From NCBI GenBank assembly GCA_000205985.2, contig GG730002.1, forward strand, positions 1 through 38,402: a stretch of 38,402 nucleotides of DNA. The letters run 5' to 3'. The translations under genes and the position numbers were made by a program. This DNA is from an uncultured Candidatus Thioglobus sp. (lineage in GTDB: Bacteria > Pseudomonadota > Gammaproteobacteria > PS1 > Pseudothioglobaceae). The notes beneath the pieces are model-generated. The model did no database searches. It was not told the origin of the DNA and saw nothing but the letters and a program-made list of their open reading frames with translations. This document shows positions 8,200 through 15,936 of the stretch, one piece after another (position 1 is the first letter of the stretch; each line of letters opens with the position of its first letter).

Positions 8200-8219
8200 T
8201 TAATCTGAGTCTTTTATTA

Positions 8220-8255
8220 AAACCCATTAATGGCGAGTCATTAATGGGTTTTTTT
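8220..8255 (+). terminator. Rho-independent terminator of glnK-amtB
   Basis: A perfect 13-bp stem (8220-8232 with 8239-8251; AAACCCATTAATG and its complement) encloses the loop GCGAGT and is followed by a run of T to 8255. It lies 21 nt after the amtB stop. Confidence 0.93.
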
Positions 8256-8278
8256 ACGCCTTTAAAAATCAATTCGTA

Positions 8279-8284
8279 TATAAT
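8279..8284 (+). promoter_or_regulatory. Candidate -10 box of dapA
   Basis: TATAAT lies 27 nt before the dapA ATG and just after the amtB terminator, the place where a new promoter is needed. No good -35 hexamer is seen at the normal distance. Confidence 0.4.
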
Positions 8285-8311
8285 TACAACATAGCCTTAT
8301 TGTTTATTTGA

Positions 8312-9208
8312 ATGCGTATTAATCACCCTTTAGTTGGCTCCATGGTAGCCTTAATCACTCCGATGCTTGAAGATGGATCGGTGGATTTTAATGCTCTTAA
8401 AACGCTGGTTGATTTTCACGTTGATTCAGGCACTAAGGCCATTGTTTCTATGGGTACAACGGGTGAAAGCGCAACGCTTAATCACGATGAACACGTTGAA
8501 GTGATGCAAAAAACCGTTGAGTTTGCACAAGGGCGTATTGCCATTATTGCAGGCACGGGCGCTAACTCTACCACTGAGGCGATTGAACTTACTCAAGCGG
8601 CAAAAGATATCGGCGCTGATTTTTGTTTACTGGTAACGCCGTATTACAATAAGCCTACTCAGGAAGGGCTTTATCAGCATTATAAAGCCATTGCTGAAGC
8701 GGTTGATATTGATCAGATTTTGTACAACGTTCCAGGTAGAACTGCAGTGGATTTGTCGGTTGATACGGCGGTACGTTTATCTACCATTGATAACATTATT
8801 GGCATTAAAGATGCTACGGGTGATTTGAAAGTGGCCCAAGCTTTGATAAGCCAATGTCCTGAGGGTTTTTTACTTTACAGTGGTGACGATGCTACCGCAG
8901 TTGAGTTTATTTTAATGGGCGGTCATGGCGGTATTTCCGTGAGTGCGAATGTTGCCCCTAAACAAGTGTCTGACGCTTATAATGCTGCTATGAATAATGA
9001 TAGAAATTTAGCAGAATCAATCAATGAAAAATTGAGTGATTTACATCAGCATTTATTTGTTGAATCAAACCCTATTCCTGTTAAATGGGCACTGCATAAA
9101 ATGGGAAAATGTGAAAGTGGTATTCGTTTGCCATTAACTAAATTATCACAACAATTTCAAATAATTCTACAACAAGACTTATCTTCACTAGGAGTTATAT
9201 CAAAATGA
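8312..9208 (+). CDS. dapA: 4-hydroxy-tetrahydrodipicolinate synthase
   Basis: DapA condenses pyruvate with aspartate semialdehyde, the first committed step to diaminopimelate and lysine. The 298-residue TIM-barrel protein shows the Schiff-base lysine K166 in IIGIKDATGDL, the catalytic Tyr138 in ILYNVPGRT, and the GTTGES substrate loop at 48-53. The length is standard. The leader is short with no strong Shine-Dalgarno, consistent with the -10 box 27 nt upstream. The stop overlaps the bamC start by 4 nt (ATGA), the classical dapA-nlpB arrangement of gammaproteobacteria. Confidence 0.96.
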   Translation: MRINHPLVGSMVALITPMLEDGSVDFNALKTLVDFHVDSGTKAIVSMGTTGESATLNHDEHVEVMQKTVEFAQGRIAIIAGTGANSTTEAIELTQAAKDIGADFCLLVTPYYNKPTQEGLYQHYKAIAEAVDIDQILYNVPGRTAVDLSVDTAVRLSTIDNIIGIKDATGDLKVAQALISQCPEGFLLYSGDDATAVEFILMGGHGGISVSANVAPKQVSDAYNAAMNNDRNLAESINEKLSDLHQHLFVESNPIPVKWALHKMGKCESGIRLPLTKLSQQFQIILQQDLSSLGVISK

Positions 9209-10332
9209 TCAATAAATTATTAATTCTTTTAATGGCACTGTCTTTAGGCGGTTGTATTTCTTTGGACAAAAAAGAAAATAAACAAGCTGGTCTTGGAGAG
9301 AGAAGTATTAACTATTACTCTGACAAAACAGTAACTTCATTAGAAATTCCGCCCGATTTAACCAAACCCAGTTCACAAAATGCATTCAAGCTAAGTGAGT
9401 ATGTGTCCGTTCAAGAAGACACGATTAGTTTTTCTGAAAAAGATAACGCCATTAAGGAGGCATCAAGCATTCTAAGGGCGCCATCTAACGTTGAGGTTAA
9501 AAAGGCGGGAGAACGTCGTTGGTTGGTGGTTGATAAAAAACCAGATGCTGTTTGGAATCTGTCTAAAAGTTTCTTTAAATCTCATGGTTTTTCAATTAAA
9601 AAAACCAATAAAAAGATTGGCATAATGGAAACGGATTATTTAGAAAGTCATGCCGAGATCCCAGATCAGTCTTTAGGTGTTATTCGCTCCATGCTTAAAA
9701 AGGCACTAAAGGCTAGATATGCCTTACCAATTGTAGATAAATATCGTATTCGTATTGAGCCAACTGACAATGGCAACAAGTCTGAAGTTTATTTGACACT
9801 GACTTCCATGGTGGAAGTTATTACTGGAGAAGGTGGAGAGGCTGAAAATACTATTTGGCAGTCTCAAGAAAAAGACCAGGCCTTAGAAACGGAAATGTTA
9901 TATCGTTTGATGACATTCTTAGGTAGCGATCACGCTATAGCAAGGGAAAAAATTATTGCTGCTAAAGAAGAGAAAAATCTAGCAGTGAGCATTGCTGATG
10001 GTGTCGGTGGTTATGCAAAATTAGTTTTTTCTTTAAACCAGTACGATACTTGGGATAATGTAGGTTGGGCGTTGGATCAGCTCGAAGTTGATGTTGAGGA
10101 TAAGGATGTTAAAGAGGGCAGCTTTTACATTAACGTTGCTAGAACAGAAGATTTAGGGATATTTTCACGTATGTTCGGTGATGATGCAGTTAAAAAATCT
10201 TTCCAAATTATTGTTAAGCAGACGGGTACAGATAAGACCGAAGTCTATTTTAATGATTTGTCAGAAGAAAATGAACAAGCGACTATTGACTTTAGCCATG
10301 AATTTTTAGGAAACATTGCAAAGCAGTTTTAA
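9205..10332 (+). CDS. bamC: Outer-membrane assembly lipoprotein BamC (NlpB)
   Basis: The 375-residue protein starts with a lipoprotein signal MINKLLILLMALSLGGC, lipobox LGGC with lipidation at Cys17. A serine/lysine-rich linker resembles the unstructured BamC segment that binds BamD (EIPPDLTKP at about residues 49-57 is a recognisable piece). Two helix-grip domains follow, the first starting near RRWLVVDKKPDAVWNLSKSF and the second at about residues 260-375. BamC is an accessory part of the BAM complex that inserts beta-barrel proteins in the outer membrane. Translational coupling to dapA supports the call. Confidence 0.9.
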   Translation: MINKLLILLMALSLGGCISLDKKENKQAGLGERSINYYSDKTVTSLEIPPDLTKPSSQNAFKLSEYVSVQEDTISFSEKDNAIKEASSILRAPSNVEVKKAGERRWLVVDKKPDAVWNLSKSFFKSHGFSIKKTNKKIGIMETDYLESHAEIPDQSLGVIRSMLKKALKARYALPIVDKYRIRIEPTDNGNKSEVYLTLTSMVEVITGEGGEAENTIWQSQEKDQALETEMLYRLMTFLGSDHAIAREKIIAAKEEKNLAVSIADGVGGYAKLVFSLNQYDTWDNVGWALDQLEVDVEDKDVKEGSFYINVARTEDLGIFSRMFGDDAVKKSFQIIVKQTGTDKTEVYFNDLSEENEQATIDFSHEFLGNIAKQF

Positions 10333-10349
10333 GTGCAGGTAATACAAAG

Positions 10350-12288
10350 GTGACACTGTCACAGACAATCGTTGACAAGATCATCCGCCAACAAATATTG
10401 GTGGATGATTTATCAAATGATGAGTTGGCAGAATTTTGTCAAATAGCAAATTTAGCTTATCGTTCTGGAAGTTCAATCATTAGCGATCAAGATTATGATT
10501 TTATTTATCTTGCAGCGTTAAAAGAAAGAGATTCAAACAACCCACTTTTAAAGACAATAGAGCCAGAAGGCCATGAATTTTCTGAAGAGAAGGTTTTGTT
10601 GCCAGAAATTATGCTTTCTACTGATAAGGCTTACTCTTGGGGAGAGATAAATAAGTGGATAGAACGATTAGAAAAATCAGCCGTTGAGATTGTTTTAGAC
10701 TCACAAGATATTCAAATAAAAGCCACACCAAAGCTGGACGGATTTGCCGGATTTGATGATGGCAATCGTCTTTATACCCGAGGTGATGGAAAAAAAGGCA
10801 GTGATATTAGCCGTGTTTTTGAGCGCGGATTAGCAGTTTACAATGATTCTGGTCGTGGTCAAGGTGCGGGTGAAATTGTGGTTAAAAAAAGCTATTTTGA
10901 ACAATACTTGTCAGATAGTTTTGAATATCCACGAAATTTTCAAGCCAGCCTAATTAAGGAAAAGGAATTAGACGACAAAGCCAAACAAGCGATTTCAGAA
11001 AAGGCAGCATTGTTCGTGCCTTTTTCAGATCTACCCACTTGGAAAGGCGATATTAAAAAGTTAATTTCTCAATTTGATTCTATTGTTGAACGGGTTTTAC
11101 AAATGGTGGATTTCGATGTTGATGGTGTGGTATTTGAAGTCACTAATGAGAATTTAAAAAACTACATGGGTGCTAATCGAAAATTCCATCGCTGGCAAAT
11201 TGCCTTTAAGGAAAATAAAGATAAAGCACAAGTTAAGGTTTTATCGGTAACGCCTCAAGTTGGGCGTACCGGTAAGATTACACCAGTGGCAGAGCTGGAA
11301 CCGACACTGCTGAGTGGTGCAACGATTGTACGAGCAACAGGGCACCACTACGGATTGGTAAAAGAGCAGGGGTTTAGGTGCAGGCAGTGTGATTGAGCTT
11401 ACACGCTCGGGGCTGGTCATCCCTAAGATTAATCAAGTCTTAAAATCGGCACCTGTTAAGATTCCAAAGTTATGCCCAAGCTGTAGTGAAGCATTAGAGT
11501 GGGAGTCTGATTTTCTAATGTGCGTTAATCACGATTTATGCCCAGCACAAGTGATTGGAAAAATGGAATATTTTTTCAAGATATTAGCCAATAATGATGG
11601 GTTTGGCATTGCCACGATTGAAAAACTTTATGAACACGGCATTCGTAAAATTTCACAAATTTATGCACTGAGTGCAAGTGATTTGAGTGACATGGGTTTT
11701 GGTGATAAAACCAGTACAAATTTAGTTAATCAATTAAAACGATCAACCAATGAGCAGATTGAAGATTGGCGTTTTTTGGCGGCTTTTGGTGTGGTGAGAA
11801 TGGGTATGGGTAATTGTGAGAATTTATTAAAGACATATCCGCTTAATGAAATATTTGAGCTTAATTTAGAACAAATATCAGCCATTGATGGTTTTGCAGA
11901 GTTAACCGCTCAGATGATTGTGACAGGTCTTAAAATCATTCAAACAGAATTTAACTTACTTAGTCGGTATCGATTTAATTTAGAAATTACTTCTTTACAA
12001 AAAAATCTAGAAGAGTTTGCTCATGTCTTATTTGGGAAAAAAATTGTTTTTACCGGAAAGATGCAAGGCTCTAGAGATAAGATGAAAAAGCATGCAAAAT
12101 CTATCGGAATAAAGATTTTAACCAGTGTTAGTGCTAAAACAGATTATTTGGTGGTTGGTGAAAAAGTTGGGCAAAAGAAAATTGAAAGCGCAAAAAAATT
12201 TGGAGTTAAAGTGCTGTCTGAGGAAGATTACCAAGCTATGATTGAGCGACAAATGCAAAAAAACAGTTTACAATTAAGTTTGAATTAA
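10350..12288 (+). CDS. ligA: NAD-dependent DNA ligase, divergent; one frameshift
   Basis: Two frames together encode about 646 residues with the LigA domain order. Domain Ia has SDQDYDFIY near residue 50; the adenylation domain has the nucleotidyl lysine K128 in KLDG, then TRGDG, DVDGVVFEV and HRWQIAFK; an OB fold follows. After the frame change come a four-Cys zinc finger (CPSC, then CVNHDLCPAQ), helix-hairpin-helix repeats and a C-terminal BRCT domain (about the last 85 residues). Start is GTG 10350. The frame breaks at GGGG 11369-11372; removing one G gives KEQGLGAGSVIELTRSG, the normal family sequence. It seals nicks using NAD+. The adenylation domain is unusually compact, so it may be an atypical LigA paralogue. 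Confidence 0.85.
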
Positions 12289-12326
12289 ACGATGTTAAGT
12301 TTTTTTATTGAGGAATTTTTAAGAAA

Positions 12327-13253
12327 ATGAAAATTTCAGCGTTAATTGATAAGCAAAAAGATTTTTTGACTAATGAGCTAGAAGGTGGTTTTAAGCAATT
12401 AGCTCAGCAGTGTAATGGTGTAATGGACAGCACGGTTAGACTCGATGAGTTGTTGTTTGCGCATATGCAAAAATGTCGATATGCAAATTTAGTTTACGTA
12501 CTTGATCATAATGGTGTTCAACTGAGTGCCAATATTAATAAAAATGAGATATTATCTGACTTTCAAGGTCAGGATCTTTCAGCGCGCCCATTTTTTAATA
12601 TAATTAATCATCAGCATTCATTTTATTTATCCGATGCTTATATTTCAGGGGTAACTTTAAAGCCTTGTATTAGTGCCGTGCAAGCTATTTGCCAGAATGA
12701 TAAATTGATTGGTATGTTGGTGTTCGATCTTGAGCTGGAAAAACTACCACTGCTTGATCAGAAAATTGGCTTAAGTGATTTTCGTCAAATAAAAGGTGAT
12801 CCAGAAATTAGATCAAATTTATTTAACCAAAATAGAGTTCAGTCCGCTATGGATCAGTCGATTGATACGGTGCATAACATTGCTACTGAACTGCTATGTG
12901 AGTTGGGCGTGTTCCATCTTAAGTTGCATTATGCTTCTTCTAGGGCGACTATTTGGACTTATGATGACCCGTATAATTACCGGCTGCATGTTTTGGACGA
13001 AATTATTAACCCTAACATTTGTCTTTTGTATCCTAAAAAACCCTATCCACGAGAGGCGAAAGTATCCCAAGAGCAAGTTAAGCAAGTATTGAATAATTTT
13101 CATTACATGCGCTTTATGGACGAAAATTTATACTTAAAAACAGGCAGTTTAAACATCATGAATGGCACAGTAGGAATTAGTTTTTCATGTGACGGTAATC
13201 ATTATTTGTCAGTCGCGCAATTTTTAGAAAATTTTGAAGAAATGTATACTTAA
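12327..13253 (+). CDS. Cache/PDC sensor-like domain protein, cytoplasmic
   Basis: This 308-residue protein has no signal peptide or membrane segment. Residues about 40-140 read like a Cache (PDC-type) ligand-binding domain: a NLVYVLDHNGVQLSANI strand, the QDLSARPFF element, the FYLSDAYIS strand and LIGMLVFDLEL at the end. Cache domains normally sit outside the membrane in chemoreceptors and kinases, so a soluble stand-alone form is unusual. The C-terminal half (about 150-308) is not recognised. It is the last gene of the dapA-side run; IS copy A lies 10 nt after its stop. The ligand and output are unknown. Confidence 0.6.
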   Translation: MKISALIDKQKDFLTNELEGGFKQLAQQCNGVMDSTVRLDELLFAHMQKCRYANLVYVLDHNGVQLSANINKNEILSDFQGQDLSARPFFNIINHQHSFYLSDAYISGVTLKPCISAVQAICQNDKLIGMLVFDLELEKLPLLDQKIGLSDFRQIKGDPEIRSNLFNQNRVQSAMDQSIDTVHNIATELLCELGVFHLKLHYASSRATIWTYDDPYNYRLHVLDEIINPNICLLYPKKPYPREAKVSQEQVKQVLNNFHYMRFMDENLYLKTGSLNIMNGTVGISFSCDGNHYLSVAQFLENFEEMYT

Positions 13254-13266
13254 TATTAATTTTGGG

Positions 13267-13956
13267 TCAAGATAACTTTAGAGGCTCTTTTCTAAAAATC
13301 GCAAGCAAAATTCTATAAATATTTTGCTTGCGATTATTAAATCTAAATTCACATTCTTTTAAGTGTAAATTAAACATCTTTTTATCCATTCCTTTAAATT
13401 TTACCAATCTATTTTTAGCATAACCCCAAAATGATTCTATGCCGTTAATATGTGCATTTCCTCGTGCAAACTCATTCTTGCCATGGTGCACTCTAAAATG
13501 CTTCTTATAACCAAAATCTACTAAGCCATTATACCCTCGCCACCCATCTGAATGAATCACACTATCAACACTAGTCTTGCCCTTGATAATCCTTTGTAGA
13601 GTAGCACTTTTACAGTCTGGTACTATTTCTGTATAAACTTCATTACCACGTTTTAACAAGCCAAATACTATCGTTTTTCCTCTGGCGCCACGGCCGCGTT
13701 TACCGCGGACGCGCCGTGCGCCAAAATAACTTTCATCGACTTCAATCTGCCCCACTAACAAGGCAGATTGGATCATGGATAATTCCAAGATCCTGAGTCT
13801 AATAGCGGTCAAATATTTATTGACCGTTGGTCTTGATATCTTTGTTAAATGAGAGATTTGAGTTGCACTCAAATCCTCAGAAAACAACAAAATTATTTGT
13901 CTAAATTTAGCCTCAGAAATATGGGCATGTTTTACATACTTGTTTTTTACTGTCAT
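13267..13956 (-). CDS. IS1595-family (ISXO2-like) transposase, copy A
   Basis: The 229-residue transposase catalyses cut-and-paste or copy-type movement of its own element. A helix-turn-helix lies at about residues 26-54 (LSATQISHLTKISRPTVNKYL). The ISXO2-like catalytic domain has D74 in VDESYFGARR, D137 in HSDGWRGY, and the HINGIESFWGYAKNRL segment at 169-184 with N171 and K181, fitting the DDNK/DDEK catalytic set of this family. A basic RGKRGRGARGK stretch lies at 84-94. Its stop codon TGA lies inside the terminal inverted repeat. The small size points to the IS1016-like group. It appears intact. Confidence 0.93.
   Translation of the reverse strand: MTVKNKYVKHAHISEAKFRQIILLFSEDLSATQISHLTKISRPTVNKYLTAIRLRILELSMIQSALLVGQIEVDESYFGARRVRGKRGRGARGKTIVFGLLKRGNEVYTEIVPDCKSATLQRIIKGKTSVDSVIHSDGWRGYNGLVDFGYKKHFRVHHGKNEFARGNAHINGIESFWGYAKNRLVKFKGMDKKMFNLHLKECEFRFNNRKQNIYRILLAIFRKEPLKLS
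13297..13335 (-). repeat. 15-bp hairpin inside IS copy A
   Basis: AATCGCAAGCAAAAT (13297-13311) and its exact complement (13321-13335) flank a 9-nt loop within the C-terminal coding part of the transposase gene. The same hairpin is in copy B at 37913-37951. It may stop or slow outside transcription, or limit transposase expression. Confidence 0.6.
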
Positions 13957-13957
13957 A

Positions 13958-13985
13958 GAGGCATATTATCATGATATTATGCCTC
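13958..13985 (-). promoter_or_regulatory. 28-bp palindrome upstream of transposase, copy A
   Basis: Sequence starting GAGGCAT and ending ATGCCTC is a near-perfect 28-bp palindrome with two mismatched positions per arm centre. It lies 1 nt upstream of the transposase ATG and overlaps the inner part of the terminal repeat. It is a plausible autorepression operator or transposase binding site. Confidence 0.5.
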
Positions 13986-14040
13986 TAAAGTTATCTAGAC
14001 CCTTTCTATATTATTTAATTTTGAAAAATCCATATTAGTG

Positions 14041-15048
14041 TTAATCTACAATGTTAATATCAATACCCTGCTCTAGCAACTCTAGCTGTCGTACTTTGAG
14101 GTAATCGCCAAATCTAGGGAAATCCTCATAGTGCTTGCCACTCACATAGCGCAACACGGCGTTGAAATGGAAGCTGTACAGTTGGCCATCAACTTTAGTG
14201 ATATTCTTACCCTCATTAAACAGCAAAATCCCAGGGCGATAATTAAGGTCAAAATCTTTAACCATTTGCCTTGGCGAGGTCATATTGCCATCAAAATCAA
14301 TAATTTTTTGATCAGAATATGCGTCAAAGCGAACGAACAAATATTTGGATAATTCAGCTTTTACGTCATCTCTGTTGATGAGTTTTTCGTGGAAATTTTT
14401 GCAATCAATGCAGTCCTTGTCTTCAAACAGAATAGCTACTGGTTGCTTGTAATCTTGTAAATAACTGGCTTTTTCTAAACCTGGATAATCGATAAAAGTA
14501 TAGCCTTTGGTTGATTTTTCACTAGATTCGACATAATCTGATAACGTGGAATTTTTGTAAGATTGGCTTACTACATATTCCAACACATGACGAAAAGCTT
14601 TTGGTGTGCGATAGCCATTGGTTCTAAATACTTGCTTACCATCTTCACCGAAGAAAATAATGGTTGGCGTGTATTGCACTTTTAGCTTTTGGCTTAGTTC
14701 TTTTTCTAATAAGGTTTCATCTTCAGTCATTGTGATTTCTCGATCACCTTTAAGATTAACTGCAATCGCAGAAAAGTGCTTTTGGATAAATTCTAAGTTA
14801 TCGCCGCTTTTAAAATTTTGCACTAGCATGGCGTCACAATAAGGGCAGCCATCTAGGTGAAAATACAATAAAACACTTTTGTTTTCATCGCTTGCATCTT
14901 CAACGTCATCGCTAATGTCTAAGAAGCTATCGGTAAACCACGCAGGGATTTCATAATCAGCACCGCCGATAATTTTCCCTTCTTTGGCAACAACATTAAA
15001 GCTGATAAATACGGCCAAAATAATCGTTAATTTTTGTATAAATTTCAT
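14041..15048 (-). CDS. Periplasmic double-thioredoxin protein, SoxW-like
   Basis: The 335-residue protein starts with a signal peptide (residues 1 to about 21, FNVVA|KEG). The first thioredoxin fold has the active site CPYC at 68-71 and the cis-proline motif TPT at 127-129. A second fold has CIDC at 213-216 and a cis-proline segment YRPG at 270-273. Length and layout resemble SoxW-type thioredoxins of sulfur-oxidising bacteria, which keep Sox proteins or periplasmic cysteines reduced. No sox gene is in the window, so the substrate is inferred only. It might also supply reductant for cytochrome c maturation. Its 3' end faces IS copy A at 38 nt distance. Confidence 0.75.
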   Translation of the reverse strand: MKFIQKLTIILAVFISFNVVAKEGKIIGGADYEIPAWFTDSFLDISDDVEDASDENKSVLLYFHLDGCPYCDAMLVQNFKSGDNLEFIQKHFSAIAVNLKGDREITMTEDETLLEKELSQKLKVQYTPTIIFFGEDGKQVFRTNGYRTPKAFRHVLEYVVSQSYKNSTLSDYVESSEKSTKGYTFIDYPGLEKASYLQDYKQPVAILFEDKDCIDCKNFHEKLINRDDVKAELSKYLFVRFDAYSDQKIIDFDGNMTSPRQMVKDFDLNYRPGILLFNEGKNITKVDGQLYSFHFNAVLRYVSGKHYEDFPRFGDYLKVRQLELLEQGIDINIVD

Positions 15049-15164
15049 TGTATGAACTAATTTAAGTTATTCAAACTTAATTTATATTACGCTTAATCTC
15101 ATTTTATATTTAACTTTATTAAAATAAAAAGTTAAATATAAAACTATTAAAAGGTGATAATAAT

Positions 15165-15345
15165 AGTCGTCTGTTGTGTTTGTGGTTGACCATATCCCCT
15201 GAGCCGATAAATAAACACATAAGGAGATGCGATAGCTTACTATTGAGCAAGCCCACCTCGAAGTGGGAAGCCTGCGGTGATCTTCAAACTTCCGCCTTGA
15301 GCCTTCTTGGTTCAGGTTTCGTTCAGCACGACACAATAGATCTTT
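15165..15345 (+). ncRNA. ssrS: 6S RNA
   Basis: 6S RNA binds the RNA polymerase-sigma70 holoenzyme and represses it in stationary phase or starvation. The highly conserved CCCCTGAGCCGATA is at 15196-15209. The ends close a terminal stem (TCTGTTGTGT at 15170-15179 with ACACAATAGA at 15331-15340, one G-U pair). A hairpin CTTGAGCC/GGTTCAGG at about 15296-15316 matches the position of a conserved stem in the 3' half. The cyclo-ligase gene follows 27 nt downstream, the classical ssrS-ygfA arrangement. Ends are approximate. A candidate -10 GATAAT is at about 15156-15161. Confidence 0.92.
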
Positions 15346-15372
15346 TTCTTAATCTTTGGCGCTTCAGTTATA

Positions 15373-15936
15373 ATGCCAAATATGCAAACATTAAGGCAAT
15401 CCATTAGAATCCAAAGACGATCTGTTTCGGCGTCCGATCGAGAAAAATTTGCCAAAAAATTGTTACACCAAGTGCAAAAAATAGCAAATTTTCAAAATGG
15501 ACAAAAAATTGCTATTTATTTACCCAATGACGGTGAAATTAACCCAAAATATATACAAAACTTCTTAAAAAATAAGGGTTTTAGTGTCTATTTGCCTGTA
15601 TTAATCGGTAAAAGTCTTAAATTTGCAAAAATTGGTAAAAATTTCAGAAAAAATCGATTTGGCATTGATGAACCGATTTCTACCGAGATTTTGAATGCTA
15701 ATCAGATGAACATCATCTTTATGCCCCTTGTTGGTTTTGATGAGTTCAAAAATCGCATTGGCATGGGCGGTGGTTTTTACGATCGCACACTAGCATTTAA
15801 AAAACGGCAGCAAAACTATAAAAACCCTAAACTTTATGGTTTGGCTTTTGATTGTCAAGAAGTGGCAAAACTTAAAACTAAATCTTGGGATGTGTCACTT
15901 GACACGGTGATTACACCAACTACAATTTACCAGTAG
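15373..15936 (+). CDS. ygfA: 5-formyltetrahydrofolate cyclo-ligase
   Basis: This 187-residue cytoplasmic enzyme uses ATP to convert 5-formyl-THF to 5,10-methenyl-THF, returning the stored folate to the active pool. The ATP-binding signature GMGGGFYDRTL is at residues 130-140, and the N-terminus has the basic LRQSIRIQRR stretch typical of the family. Length is normal. In-frame ATGs are at 15373 and 15382; the first is used. The 6S RNA directly upstream is the conserved partner, and the mRNA is probably processed from a joint transcript. The last 17 bases overlap the 3' end of the convergent ubiH-type gene. Confidence 0.93.
   Translation: MPNMQTLRQSIRIQRRSVSASDREKFAKKLLHQVQKIANFQNGQKIAIYLPNDGEINPKYIQNFLKNKGFSVYLPVLIGKSLKFAKIGKNFRKNRFGIDEPISTEILNANQMNIIFMPLVGFDEFKNRIGMGGGFYDRTLAFKKRQQNYKNPKLYGLAFDCQEVAKLKTKSWDVSLDTVITPTTIYQ

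Larger units (their letters stand above)
13264..14002 (-). mobile_element. IS1595-family insertion sequence, copy A
   Basis: A 739-bp element bounded by 22-bp terminal inverted repeats (13264-13285 and 13981-14002) with one mismatch; both outer ends begin GGGTC. It carries one transposase gene. It matches copy B (37246-37984) in inverted orientation, with identical protein and no base difference in the segments I compared. Flanks (TTAATTTT left, TTTCTATA right) do not show the 8-bp target duplication expected for the family. It sits between two intact genes and breaks neither. Confidence 0.93.

Noticed and set aside
11389-12288. Separate gene for a zinc finger/BRCT protein
   Set aside because: It is the C-terminal half of the ligase; a single-base correction fuses both frames into a standard LigA domain order.
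14003-14022. TTAATTTT at 14015-14022 as a target duplication of IS copy A
   Set aside because: It equals the left flank (13256-13263) but lies 12 nt beyond the right repeat end. The end is fixed by comparison with copy B, so the match is probably chance in AT-rich DNA.
15082-15336. 84-codon minus-strand frame over the 6S RNA
   Set aside because: It is antisense to a well-supported 6S RNA, has no family features, and the region's conservation is explained by the RNA.
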